Origin: Eublepharis macularius
Lineage: Eukaryota > Chordata > Lepidosauria > Squamata > Eublepharidae
Assembly (NCBI RefSeq): GCF_028583425.1
Contig: NC_072793.1
Span: 102,347,689 to 102,411,688 of the forward strand
DNA: 64,000 bases
Direction of reading: 5' to 3'
In this document: positions 31,738 through 43,294 of the stretch, one piece after another
Numbering within the stretch: position 1 is the first letter of the stretch
Layout of the letters: the number at the start of each line of letters is the position of its first letter
The notes under the pieces: model-generated
Told to the model about the DNA's origin: nothing
The model's database searches: none
Seen by the model: the letters and a program-made list of their open reading frames with translations, nothing else
Position numbers and translations under genes: made by a program

Positions 31738-33835
31738 TAATATTTAATTTAATTTATTATATTTATATTCTGCCCTCCCCGCTTTCGCAGGCTCAGGGCG
31801 GATAACAAATACAAACACCATTAAAAACATTTTAAAACATTAAATAATACATTTAAAAACATTAAATATTACAGTTCATGCTGCATAGTGGTTCATACAT
31901 GCCTCTGTGTTCGCATAGGGGCGATGGTTTAACCACCCCTTCATGGGGGGGGGGGACTGCCTGGCGTCAGCCATATGCCTGGCGGAATAGCTCTGTCTTA
32001 CAGGCCCGGTGAAATGCAAGCAAATCTTGCCGGGCCCTTGTCTCGCAAGACAGAGCATTCCACCAGGTTGGGGACAGGACCAAAAAGGCCCTGGCCCTGG
32101 TCGACGCCAGGCGGGCCTCCCTAGGGCCAGGGACACTTAAAAGATGTTTTCCACCAGAGAGGAGAGTCCTCCGGGGCTCATATGGTGAGAGACGGTCCCT
32201 CAGATACGTCGGTCCCAGTCCGCGTAGGGCTTTGTAGGTTAACACCAAAACCTTGAACCTGATTCGGTACTCCACTGGCAGCCAATGCAGCTGGCGTAGC
32301 ACCGGTGTACTATGCTCCCACACCTGTGCTCCAGCAGTGAACCGCGCTGCTGCATTCTGTACCAGCTGTAACCGCCGGATCAGGCCTATGAGAAGCCCAG
32401 CGTAGAGCACGTTACAGTAATCCAACCTAGAGGTGACCATTGCTTGGACCACTGTAGTCAAGTCACGGGGAGACAAATAAGGGGCAAGCTGCCTGGCCTG
32501 CCAAAGATAATAAAAGGAAGACCTGGCAACTGCAGTGATCTGGTCCTCCATCTTCAGGGAGGAATCCAGAATCACCCCCAGGCTCCTAACTCTCGGGGCC
32601 AGTGTAAGTGCTGCCCCATCAAGTGTAGGAAGCCGGGGTCCCAAAGCCATCTCCCCACGACCCACATACAGGACCTCCGTCTTCGTGGGATTCAATTTCA
32701 GCCGACTTTGTCTCAACCAACCAGCCACAGCCTCAAAAGCACGCTCCAGGGCATCAGGGGCTGATCCAGGCCGCCCGTCCAACAGCAGATAAAGCTGGGT
32801 GTCATCCGCATATTGGTGACACCCAAGCCCGAAACTCCGCACCAGCCGGGCGAGGGGGCGCATATAGATATTAAATAATAATGGAGAGAGTATTGCTCCC
32901 TGTGGCACACCACATACCAGTGGCCTACGAGATGACACTCTCTCCCTAAGCGCCACCCTCTGTCCCCGATCATGGAGAAAGGAGACCAGCCACTGAAGTG
33001 CTGTCCCCTGAATCCCCACATCGGCAAGGCGGTGGGTCAAAAGCTCATGATCGACCGTATCAAACACTGCTGACAGATCCAGCAAAATCAGCAGTGCTGA
33101 TCCGCCCTGATCCAGATGTCTGCGGAGATCATCTGTGAGGGCGACCAGCAATGTCTCGACCCCATGTCTCGGGCGGAAACCAGACTGGAAGGGGTCTAGG
33201 GCCGAGGTCTCCTTCAGGAAATTCTGCAGTTGCTTCTCTGTCGCCCGCTCAATCACCTTCCCCAAAAACGGAAGGTTGGAAACCGGTCGGTAATTGAGCA
33301 GGTCAGCAGGATCTAATGATGATTTCTTCAGAAGAGGCCGTACCACAGCTTTCTTCAGCACCTTGGGGAAAACCCCATAGCTCAAGGACAGGTTTATAAT
33401 CACCTCCAAGGAATCCCGAAGCCCCTCAACTCTGGCTTTCACCAGCCATGATGGGCACGGGTCCAAGGGGCACATGGTAGGCCGTGCCACCTGCAGAATC
33501 CTGTCCACCTCTTCCCCGAAAAGAGGGCTGAAATGATCTAATATGGGTCCCGAAGACGGCCAAGGGGCCTTTAGTTCATTCACTGTATCAACTGTGGTTG
33601 GTAAGTCGCGGCGGAGAAGCAAGATCTTATCAGTAAAAAAGCTTGCAAAAGCCTCACAGCTTATCTCCAAATTCAACTTTTGATGGTCTCCACCTGATTG
33701 GGAGACCAATGAATGGACCACATTAAATAATTTAGCTGGGTGTGAGCTAGCTGATGCGATGGAAGCTGCATAATACTCTTTCTTCACAGCTTTCACCGCC
33801 ATCTCATAGGACTTCATAAACAGCCTATAAGATGT
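31738..33835 (-). mobile_element. L2-like LINE, 5'-truncated, long intact RT ORF
   Basis: Non-LTR retrotransposon on the strand opposite to TWF2, inside intron 1. It contains the C-terminal part of the pol ORF, then a 3' UTR ending in an A/T-rich tail near 31738-31870. The 5' end, with the endonuclease domain, is missing; homology seems to stop around 33835. Older copies of similar L2-type sequence occur at 8318, 17395, 21300 and 54496. The clade assignment is by recognition of RT block sequences. Confidence 0.85.
31967..33817 (-). CDS. L2-type reverse transcriptase ORF fragment (616 aa)
   Basis: Open for 616 codons to a natural stop. Visible RT blocks in order: NYRPVSNLPFLGKVIE (about residues 175-190), SGFRPRHG (212-219), the first catalytic Asp in LLDLSAVFDTVDH (about 245-257), GVPQGAILSPLLFNIYM (303-319) and the YADD box (336-339), followed by thumb and C-terminal sequence with LHWLPV and a Cys/Arg-rich tail. 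The frame stays open upstream of the chosen Met, so this Met is internal to the original pol protein. The N-terminal endonuclease is absent, so it cannot be autonomous. Absence of stops or frameshifts suggests recent insertion. Confidence 0.85.
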   Translation of the reverse strand: MKSYEMAVKAVKKEYYAASIASASSHPAKLFNVVHSLVSQSGGDHQKLNLEISCEAFASFFTDKILLLRRDLPTTVDTVNELKAPWPSSGPILDHFSPLFGEEVDRILQVARPTMCPLDPCPSWLVKARVEGLRDSLEVIINLSLSYGVFPKVLKKAVVRPLLKKSSLDPADLLNYRPVSNLPFLGKVIERATEKQLQNFLKETSALDPFQSGFRPRHGVETLLVALTDDLRRHLDQGGSALLILLDLSAVFDTVDHELLTHRLADVGIQGTALQWLVSFLHDRGQRVALRERVSSRRPLVCGVPQGAILSPLLFNIYMRPLARLVRSFGLGCHQYADDTQLYLLLDGRPGSAPDALERAFEAVAGWLRQSRLKLNPTKTEVLYVGRGEMALGPRLPTLDGAALTLAPRVRSLGVILDSSLKMEDQITAVARSSFYYLWQARQLAPYLSPRDLTTVVQAMVTSRLDYCNVLYAGLLIGLIRRLQLVQNAAARFTAGAQVWEHSTPVLRQLHWLPVEYRIRFKVLVLTYKALRGLGPTYLRDRLSPYEPRRTLLSGGKHLLSVPGPREARLASTRARAFLVLSPTWWNALSCETRARQDLLAFHRACKTELFRQAYG

Positions 33836-35065
33836 TTCTTTATATATGGATATTGGATGTATTAGACACTACAGTGAAATCTTTGCAAGCCATAATAGTT
33901 CAAGATTGGGAGGGATTAGCTGTACAACTGTGAGGTTATAATAGGATGAAACTGAGTAATAAATATGATTGAATTCCTGGAATATTTCCTATGAGTGCTG
34001 TCGTCATGTAGGATGGTCTCCTAGGACATAGCTACACTCTGACCTTTTAACCACAAGAGCTGTAACTTGTTTGGCAGTTAGGAAAATAGATTTTTTTAAT
34101 TGAAATATTCACTTTGCTATATTCTTGTATAAACTTTCATACAAATACAAGTACAGAAACAAATATAAACTCATAACATTATAAATGTATTCTAAAACAT
34201 AACAAAAAACTCTTATCCAACAGCTTAACATTCTGCAAACTTCATAGTTACATTTTTTCATCTTGCTTTATTCACTCTTTGTTTCTCATATTCTGCCATC
34301 CCTCTTAACTGGTTTAATATCCACTCCACTGTTTTTTATGGCATGAGCTCCTTTTCCCCTTTCAATTGATGTTGTCTCATTGTTATCAAGTTATAAAGAA
34401 TCAGTAAGTTAACTATCCTTACTACTTACTGTTCTTGTTTTGGTAACTAAGGATCTTGAACAGAATTTTCAGCACCTTCTCCAAACTCTGATTATGAATG
34501 CTGAGCATGTTGTGTGTGTGTGTGGAGGGGGGTGGGGAGGAGGATTACATCAGGAAACTAGATAAAATGTTTTAATATATTATATTAAGGTAGATGGAGA
34601 AATGCCTGAAGATCTGATTTTTGCAGCTGGGAACAATTTCATGGGGTAGTGTTATCTTTAGAGGTATCTAAGCAACTGCTCTGCCGGCATGTGAAATCTT
34701 GTGTTTAGATTTAACTATTAATTTAAACTAATTTAAACATCTTTGAGCCAGGTTAGGCTTGTAAGTGAACACTAGAAGTTTGAATTAATTACAGATTAAG
34801 AGCACAGCACTGTGTGTTTGAGTGTATCCAGCAAGGAAGTGTAATTGACTTCTGATCCCTAGTGCATTTGCAAGCCGTATGTACACAGGAAGGAGGTGGC
34901 TGCTTCAGGTGGGATGGTGGACACATGTTGAGCAGTGCATGCATCCTCTTCAGACATGAACATGTTTGAAATTACTACACGCATATTATCTATCTAACAT
35001 TAGGCCACATCTTGCAGATTAGTCCGGAAGAACCAGTTAGAGATATTGTTGCCCATCTTATGAGA
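33836..35065. other. Unassigned intronic sequence
   Basis: A/T-rich; a short TG tract at about 34510-34525. No exon recognised. Confidence 0.3.
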
Positions 35066-35069
35066 GCTG

Positions 35070-35470
35070 ATACGGGGTAGTAGTTAGAGCATCAGACTAG
35101 GATCTGGAAGACTCAGGTTCAAATCCCAACTCTGCCATGGAAGTTTGCTGAGTGACTTTAAGAGACGCACTCTCAGTTTACAATACCCCTCCCACTCTCT
35201 GTCTAGATTATAGGGACTCTTTTCTTTCTCCACTCCTTGTATCTGATGAAAGGAGTATTGACTCTCAAAAACTCATACCTTGGAAATCTAGATGGTTTTT
35301 AAGGTGCTACTGGACCCGGATCTTGCTCTTCTACTACCAACCAACATGGATACCCATCTGAGACTACTTCACAAGGTTGTTATCGTGAGGGAGAGAACAA
35401 AATAAACCACTTTGGGTCCGACTCCTCATTAGGAAGAAAGGCACAGTATGAATGAAACCAATAAATAAAA
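35070..35470 (+). mobile_element. SINE family B interrupted by another repeat
   Basis: SINE head at 35070-35158 (ggggtagtagttagagcatc, ggttcaaatcccaactctgc) and SINE 3' end at 35365-35470 (acttcacaaggttgttatcg, ccactttgggtccgactcct). Between them is a different repeat with tcaaaaactcataccttgga, ttttaaggtgctactggacc and ccaaccaacatggatacc, the same unit as at 51078-51228. Confidence 0.7.
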
Positions 35471-35640
35471 TATTCAGATATTTTTCTGTGCAGCTGCTTT
35501 AGCACTGTGGTATTAAAATGAAACTGTGTATGTCAGGAAGAATCACTGCATGCAAGAGGTAGGTTCCTGCTAGCATGGTGAATTTTTTTAATGACTTGAC
35601 AGTTAGTTGTATGCCACTTTGGGCTATAAGAATCAACATA

Positions 35641-35886
35641 ATATAATAACATTTGATTTATATACTGCCCTTCAGGATGATTTAACTCTCACTCAGCTGT
35701 TTACAAAGTGTGTTATTATTATCCTCACGACAATCACACTGTGAGGTGGGTGGGGCTGAGAGAGCTCCTAGAAGCTGTGACTGACCCAAGGTCACCCTGC
35801 TGGCTTCAGGTGGAGGAGTGGCGAATCAAACCTGGTTCTCCAGATTAGAGTTCTGCTGCTCTTAACCACTACACCAAACTGGCTCC
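35641..35886 (-). mobile_element. tRNA-derived SINE (family A), minus
   Basis: Reverse of the family A consensus: ttatatactgcccttcagga ... gaggtgggtggggctgagag ... cttaaccactacaccaaact. Confidence 0.85.
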
Positions 35887-35892
35887 TATGTG

Positions 35893-35985
35893 ACATAAAA
35901 TAGTAAAGAGTCCAGTCACACCTTTAAGACTAACCAACTTTAGCGTAGCATAAGCTTTTGAGAACCACCATTTTCTCTGATAAAA
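35893..35985. repeat. Half copy of fold-back repeat family
   Basis: aaagagtccagtcacacctt, taagactaaccaactttagc and gcataagcttttgagaacc. Abuts the SINE at 35641. Confidence 0.6.
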
Positions 35986-35989
35986 CATT

Positions 35990-38985
35990 GTCTAGTATGT
36001 TGTGCTGTCTGCTTTGTGTCAGTTTGGTTACCTCTGAGGTCAATTTCTATGCTATTCTAAGGAGATTCTCATTCTTCTGTACTTGCTCCTATCCCCTGTT
36101 CTAGCTGGGCTTATGTGATCAAAATTTGGGTTAGATATTGGGTTGATAGTTGAATATCCCATAATTCAAAGCAAACAGAGTAGTTGAAGTCAGGAAGAGG
36201 GAATATACAGCGCCAAGATCATGTGGATTTATTGCTTGTGTAACCAAAACTGAGGCAAGGCTATTGTTGGGCATAAGAATTTCCACTTAATAGTCCTGTT
36301 TATAACCTCATTATATCTCGAGTTTGTGAGTGGGACCCAAAGAAATAACACCTTTGTATTTTCTTTACCTGACTCAGTACTAATGTCAGTGCTGTACTTG
36401 AGGAACATCAACTATTGCATTGAAATATAAAGTAATACAAGAAAAAATACAGCATGGAGCATCTCATGGGGGAACCAGGAGTTTTGATCAGGCAGGAAGT
36501 GCTGATGGTCAGAGATCTTCTCTTATTCCTCTCTCCCTGTAGTAGTCTCTTGTGACCCTGGGAAAGTTGATTCCTGAAGTTGTAGGACCAATGGGGATTA
36601 ATTGTCACATGGGGAAGGGGAGAAGGTGAAGGAGGGAGAAGTCAGAAGGGGGAAGAGGGCAAAATTGCCCTCCTGCCACTGCATCAGTGGAGCTGGCGCA
36701 TGCAGAAGAGGGACGAGGGGGCAGTTTCACCCCTTCCACCCCCAGCCACTTGACTATCAGATCCTGTAGGTCTTGCAGTCTTGAGTGACAACTATCCCAG
36801 GTCAGAAGGGGGATGTGGGGAGTCCAGGAGTCCATGGTACTTAAGAAGGATCCTGAGTCATTGTACTCATGTGTCCCAGGATCCATTTCAGTGTGCTTTA
36901 AGTTATATTAGTAGAAGGTGCTGAAGCCTAACTGGATTTGGCAAGGGTACTTTTTAAATTTTTTGCCATTAGGATCAGAAAATGCAGCCTGTGGCTGATT
37001 CTTTCCCCCACCCCATATTTTAACTGAATTGAAATATCAGTTGAGGCTTTAAATGAGCCATAAATTATGTAACATAATCAATGTAAGAATGTAGAAGCTG
37101 GAGGTATTGAAGACCTCCTGGGTCAGCTTTTTTACCCCTCTTTACAGAATTGTTACCAGCTATAGATTCTTCAATGTTTGTTTCAATTGCAGTTAATCAT
37201 GCAATGATGTTGTCCCCCTGTCTTTGGAGTCTGTTGTACAGAGTAATTGATCTTGATGTTCCTGAATGCTTCCTGTTGTTAAACACCTTGGTACAATTCC
37301 TTTGGCAACCTCCCTCAAATTTATGGTCACTATCACTTTGTGGCTCAACCACCAGCCAATTATATCCTGGCCTCTGCTCCAGAAAATGGAAAAAAAAATA
37401 AAGAAAATTAATTGCCTAATTCACCAGCACCTCTCAGAAGATGAAAAAGCTATCATGGAATGGTATCTGATCTCTTTTCCTCATGGCAGCATCCTTGTGA
37501 AAATGCAATCTTAATCATTTCTCACTAGACTTTTATGCAGTAGTGCCAAAGGGCATGTTTATGTGGAGGTTTTTTGTTTTATTTTTGAGGGTTTATGGTT
37601 CTGATTCATGGATGCCCCAGAGATAGGAGGGTTGGAAACATTCAGGGAATCCCCTCCAGGCCTTTCCCCCCTTTTTCCAATGGGAAAATTAGAGTATGGG
37701 GGGAACAATGAAAAGAAACTCTTATGTGAGGGTTTTTAAAAAAGAAAGTGTAAAATGCTTGTTAAGGCAAGGGTTTTCATGCTTTAAATGTATAGCATGA
37801 AAAAGTTTTTAAATTTTTTCAATAAAAAATGGAAAATTTTGAGGAACACTGAATAAAATCCTATGAAATATTTTCTCTTTTCAAGTGAGAAAAACTGTTT
37901 TAGAAAGCATTCCAAAAATCTTAATTTTGTCCAATGAAAAAATTGGGGGAAGATTGTCGGGGAAAGCCATGTGCTGTAGACAACAATTTTTTTTGAACAT
38001 TTTCTAGTGGGTTTTTTGTTTAGCAACAATTAATAAGGTATAATATGTTTAATGATAATACGTTATTAAAGAGTTCAGTGTTTTCATATAGTTAATATCT
38101 AAACATGCTGAAAGTTGTATTGACTATGGGAGACTTCCTGTCCAAATAATACTCTTTTGTTTACTCCAGAATTTTTCTTCTGTCTTCAACTTTTATCTTT
38201 CCTACCTCTCAGATGACAAAAAATAAAGATACAAGCACTAAGGAAGAATAGGCTGCAACAGTTTGCTACTCTTTCTCAAGTACTGGGTGTATTTGCAGTT
38301 TTTCTTATAGAAAATAAAGTTATTTATAATTATTAATATACCAAATAGTGCAATTGTGTATGCTAACTAAGTTATAAATGATGCATTTTATGTTGCTCAA
38401 TCAATAAAAGAAGTTTTGCACGGGCTAATTATTGCATATGTTTCAATGTCCCCTCCCCCCCAGGTGGCTTCAAAATTTCCAGGAATTTTACATCTGTAGA
38501 TGTCCCCAAGAGCATTACATCCCTATAGAGCTTGTTTTAGTCTCATAGTTGTAAGAACAGCAGAGAAAAATTATAGGGTCAGCTCTGGTGATGCTGTCCA
38601 TAAGTGGGAAGGGTGCACAAAATTCAAAGCATTGCAGCATTCTTTTTCAAGTTCTGCTTCCTGCACTTCTGATTTGAGACCAAAAATTAGAAATGCAACC
38701 AACTGTCTAACAGACCTGCCCTTAAAATACAGATTCAGTTCCACTCAGTCTCAAATAGATTTATCCCATGTGAAAGTCTGCTAGCAGTGTGGCTCGTCCT
38801 GCCTGATGTTTATAATCCATCATCCAAAAGGGATTATCTTTCTCATTGCACACCCATTTTGGCTAACATGCCGTTAAAGAAGCAATGAGGATTTGATACA
38901 TTTTCATGACCTATAGAAGAAGCCAAGTTGAAAACTGCCAAATCAAGTTATTTACTAGTGATGATGCATTTGTGACTTACATTTG
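35990..38985. other. Unassigned intronic sequence
   Basis: About 3 kb with no exon or recognised element. 37740-38050 is notably A/T-rich. Confidence 0.3.
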
Positions 38986-38987
38986 CT

Positions 38988-39105
38988 GAAATGCACCCAT
39001 GAAAGTTTGTTCCAATAAATGTATTCATTGGTAAGGAGCCACAAAGCTGTTTATGTTTTGTTTTTCAGTATAGCAAACCAACATGGCTATTCCTTTTGTT
39101 TTGCA
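38988..39105. repeat. Copy of fold-back repeat family
   Basis: gcacccatgaaagtttgttc, caataaatgtattcattggt and atagcaaaccaacatggcta match the same family as 18985 in the opposite orientation. Confidence 0.55.
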
Positions 39106-39790
39106 ATTTCTTTGTACCATTATAAAAAGGGGCAGTATGGGAGGAAACCATCTTTAAAAATAACAGTCTAGTGCCCATGCAGATTTAGGCACACTAAAGC
39201 TTACCTGGAAGAAGACAGAGACTGACATGAGCATGTAATTACATGAACATGTAATGGAGTTTATATATTTAAATTTCCATGCTGTGGTTAGAAGAAGTCG
39301 GTACCTTTTAAGTTTACATTTTGAATGCTGGACATTCAGAGCATGTTCTGTGAAATCTGGCTTAGGTATTCTGTTGTTTGTATCAAATTACACTTCAGAA
39401 ATTCTTAATTCTATTACTCTTGTCTTGTCAAAGCTATTTTCCTAACAGGTTTGTATAGTACATTTGTTCCTCTGGTTTGGAAGGTAGTGAAACGGTCTTG
39501 AAGCAATGCCATCCTTGCAGTTACTTACTTACCTCTATCCTTTGTGCTTTTTGACAACACTTTTTTGTTTGTTCTGAGGTGCATCATCAGAAAGAAATTG
39601 AATACAGTTTGGGAAGCATTCAGTCAGACTCATTTGTTGTGATATGCAAACAGAGGTACTTTGGCAAACTGGAATTTATTTCCTCTTTGCAAACTGGCGT
39701 TCTAAACTGGGGTTAAACCGTGGTTTAGAATCTCATGAGTATGATAAACAGCTTTTTTGTGCCTGTCACAAACACTTATTTGTCATATCT
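39106..39790. other. Unassigned intronic sequence
   Basis: Nothing recognised. Confidence 0.3.
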
Positions 39791-40012
39791 AAGAGCCAGG
39801 GTAGTGTAATGATTGGGTAGTAGGACTGGGATCTGGGAGACCCTTGTTCAAATTCCCACTCTGCCATGGTAGCTTGCTGTGTCACCTTGAGCCTGCCACA
39901 CACACTCAGCTTAATCTGCCTCACTGGGTTGTTGTGAAGATAAACTGGAGAGGAGAATTATGTAACCTGCTTTGGGCCCCCATTGGGGAGAAAAGTGGGG
40001 TATAAGCAAAGG
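39791..40012 (+). mobile_element. tRNA-derived SINE (family B)
   Basis: agccagggtagtgtaatgat head, ttgttcaaattcccactctg B box, ccttgagcctgccacacaca, and the 3' end gctttgggcccccattgggg then agaaaagtggggtataagc. Confidence 0.8.
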
Positions 40013-40672
40013 AAATGAGTATTGTCTGAAAGCGATGTTTCCCCCTTCACAGAATGTTGCAGCATTAAAAGATAAATATGACTAAAGCGCCAATGCTAGT
40101 TTAATTTTGCACTTGGGATTATTCTACCTAGAATTCCTGTAGGGAAAAACAATAAAAGAATGATGTTGGGTTTGTTCTAGCTAAATTAACAAAGGATAAA
40201 TATCTGGTCTTGCAACTCATTAAGTAGACTCATAATTCCTTGCTACAGGGCACACACTAAAAATAATTTAAAACTGGTAGCTTAATTCTTAACACTCCTG
40301 CTTGCATGGTTACATTATAGCAGTGGGTGGATTTTCCCATTTGTTTATTGCATGTTTAGAAATATTAAAAATGCTTTAAGTTATGCCTTTTGTTCTAGGT
40401 TTAATTTACCAGGAACATTCTCATAATCATTAACATGGATTAGTACTCCACCTTCAGAACCACTGCAGAAGAATGGCAAAATCATCTCTGTTATTTAGCT
40501 TAAATAGATTTGTTTCTCACCCAGTCCTTAGGGTCTGTGGAGGCTTTCCAAGCCTTGGTATCTTATTTATCCTCACAACTCTTTGAGGAAGATTTGTCTG
40601 AGAAATAGTGAATCTAGTTAAAATGCTTAAATGACTGAGCAGGGAACTTGAATCTGATGTAGCTAACACTTT
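40013..40672. other. Unassigned intronic sequence
   Basis: Nothing recognised. Confidence 0.3.
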
Positions 40673-40748
40673 GATCCTAAGCAGAGTTATGCCCTTTTAA
40701 GCCTACTGTTTTCAGTGGATTTAGAAGAGTATAACTCTGTTTAGGATT
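40673..40748. repeat. Short palindromic MITE
   Basis: atcctaagcagagttatgcc pairs with agtataactctgtttaggat. Same family as 13276. Confidence 0.7.
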
Positions 40749-40910
40749 GCTCTGTAAATATTAAGGGATCATGTTAACAACCCTTAGTTTTAACATGTGC
40801 TAGTTTCCAATAGCTACTCTTTGAAATATGAAGGATATTTTAATTCAACGCAAAACTTTTATTGCTTTATATTTCCCCTTTGTGCTTATAAACCTGTCAG
40901 ATTGTCACAG

Positions 40911-41122
40911 TTTATTTATTTACTTCATTTATTCCCCGCCTTTCTCCCCAACGGGGACCCAAAGTGACTTACATCATTCTTTCCATTTTATCATCACAAA
41001 AAGCTCTGTGAGGTAAGTTAAGCTAAGGGTGTATGACTGGCCCAGGGTCACCCAGCAGGCTTCCATGGCAGAGTAGGGATTCCAATCGTCCCAGATCCTA
41101 GTCCAATACTCTAACCGCTCCT
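40911..41122 (-). mobile_element. tRNA-derived SINE (family B), minus
   Basis: ccccgcctttctccccaacg ... gggtcacccagcaggcttcc ... cccagatcctagtccaatac ... accgctcc, reverse of the family B consensus. Confidence 0.8.
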
Positions 41123-41124
41123 TA

Positions 41125-43160
41125 CTGCATTTGGATGAAAGTCTCCAGGATTTGTAGCCTTCACCCAGAGTCTTTCTTGTTGATTTTGAGACAGATAGGA
41201 ATAAGACAGTTAAAATTTTCATAGGCAGTTAAAATTTTCACTTGCCTAATGGGCGGAGATGGATGCTTGTGATTCCCAAAAGGCAGGAAGTGTTTCAAAA
41301 GGAGCACAAGGTGGTGTTTGGTGCCCCAAGAAAGGCAAGAAGATTTATACAAGTTGACAACCTAAGGAAGTAGACAGAATTACAGAGGAAGTTATGCTGC
41401 TCCCTAAGAATGACAGGCAGCAAAGCAGAGTGAGCGCAGATGTTGCGTTTGGCAATTCAAGAAAGGCAGCCGTATCATTGCATGGTTGGATTTATTTGAC
41501 ACCAGAAGATGGCAGGCATCAGGACTCCTTGTTTAGTTAGTGAGAGTGCTTGGTGGAACATATACATTCCCTATGCAGCAAAGTCCTCCACAGTCAGTGG
41601 AACAGAGTTGTAAGATTCACACTATTGTGCTTTCTGGAAATTATTTGTAAGTGTGTAGGCACATTGCAATGAATGATGCATAGACTACCTAGCTATTGAT
41701 TTGTGTTCTCTCAGGCAGTATGAGTAACACGCAAGAACTCAGTATTTGAACGTGGTGCAAAAAACCTCACAGTCCATGTCAGACACAGTAGTTCTATCAG
41801 ATTAACACATGGAATACAAAATCAATAGGCGTACTAGAACTAATACTGGAGAGGAAAATGAATAAGAGGAGATGCTCCTCAGCCACTACTTAACTAGCAA
41901 CACTCTCTCCATATACTTCAGCCAGTCGCTGGTGGTAATAATAGCAAAGTATTGTCTAGAACCTGAAGTCACATCTATGAATGTAAAACTAATGAAAAGC
42001 GGCAAGTAACGGGTTGCTTACATCAAATCAGTTATCCATGCAATTGTTCCAGAGCACCCATTATGAATAGGACCCTACTGAATTACTGAAAAGTAGGATC
42101 CTATCCATGGAATCTTCTAGAAAATGTTATCATCTTTATATTATAGTTCCATGTGGAGGCAGTGACATATCGCCAAAAGCACAAAAAGTTACACCAGAAA
42201 TATTTGAAGTAGTCATGAGATTGCAGTTGTAGTTTCAAGAAACAGTTTCCTGAACAGTATTTGTGTTTCAAAGAGTTGCATCAGTAAAGGAATAGGGAGT
42301 GACTGTATGCTAGTCTTTACTACTATTGCTGTAAGTGTGATCCTACAGGGTACTTCCTATGTTGCTTAATATGAATTGCTTATGCTCTGTTTCAGCATTT
42401 CTTGAACTCTGTTTGGATTTCTGTTTGTTTAAATATTTGCAAATTTACATTTATATACCCTATTACATGTTTGTTAAAATGTCTTTGGAATTGACTGTAC
42501 TGGCTCACACTGTAATCTACCTTAAGTCTCAGTGAAAAAGGCAGATTACAAATAATGTAAATAAATAAAAATGAATACATTTTTACATTCTCACACATCA
42601 CAGGTATGTTCTGTGGTGGGCTATGGAACCCCTTCCCTAGTGGGGGTTGCCAGGGACCCTTGTTACTATAATTTAGGCACCAGGCTATTTGTCCTGTTAA
42701 TGTAAACTTGTAATAGTAATTAGTTTTTATTGCTGTGGAGTTTTTAATGCTATTTTTATTGTCTGATGTTTTTTATTAATAGGTTATAAGCCATAAAGGA
42801 TGATTTTATAATAGGATGGTAAATGGGGTATGGGAGAAGGACCAGGAAAAAAATATGCCCAGGGTTCTGTGCATGCATTGCTAGATGAATAAAAACCTCC
42901 CTCCCTATTTTGTATCCGTTTTGTTCATGTAAGTCTCAGGTAATTCAAAAAGGTTCAGTGAGTTCTGATGGGAAGCTGCTAGCCCAAGGCTTAGCCTCCT
43001 CCAGCACAGGTGTCCTGAGTTACGTTTAAACTAGTCCAGGGAATCACAGTGCCCACAGGCCACATACTCACTTATGTTCCTGGATTGGTAGAAGTTGTCA
43101 GACAAAATTTGCTTCAGTCTTCTGCAGATCTGTATGATTTCTCTTTTGCAAATTATCAGG
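41125..43160. other. Unassigned; LINE/SINE tail near 42510-42575
   Basis: ctgtaatctaccttaagtct, gaaaaaggcagattacaaat and aaataaataaaa resemble the tails at 10535 and 29490. The rest is unassigned. Confidence 0.35.
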
Positions 43161-43161
43161 G

Positions 43162-43292
<131 letters not shown>

Positions 43293-43294
43293 AT

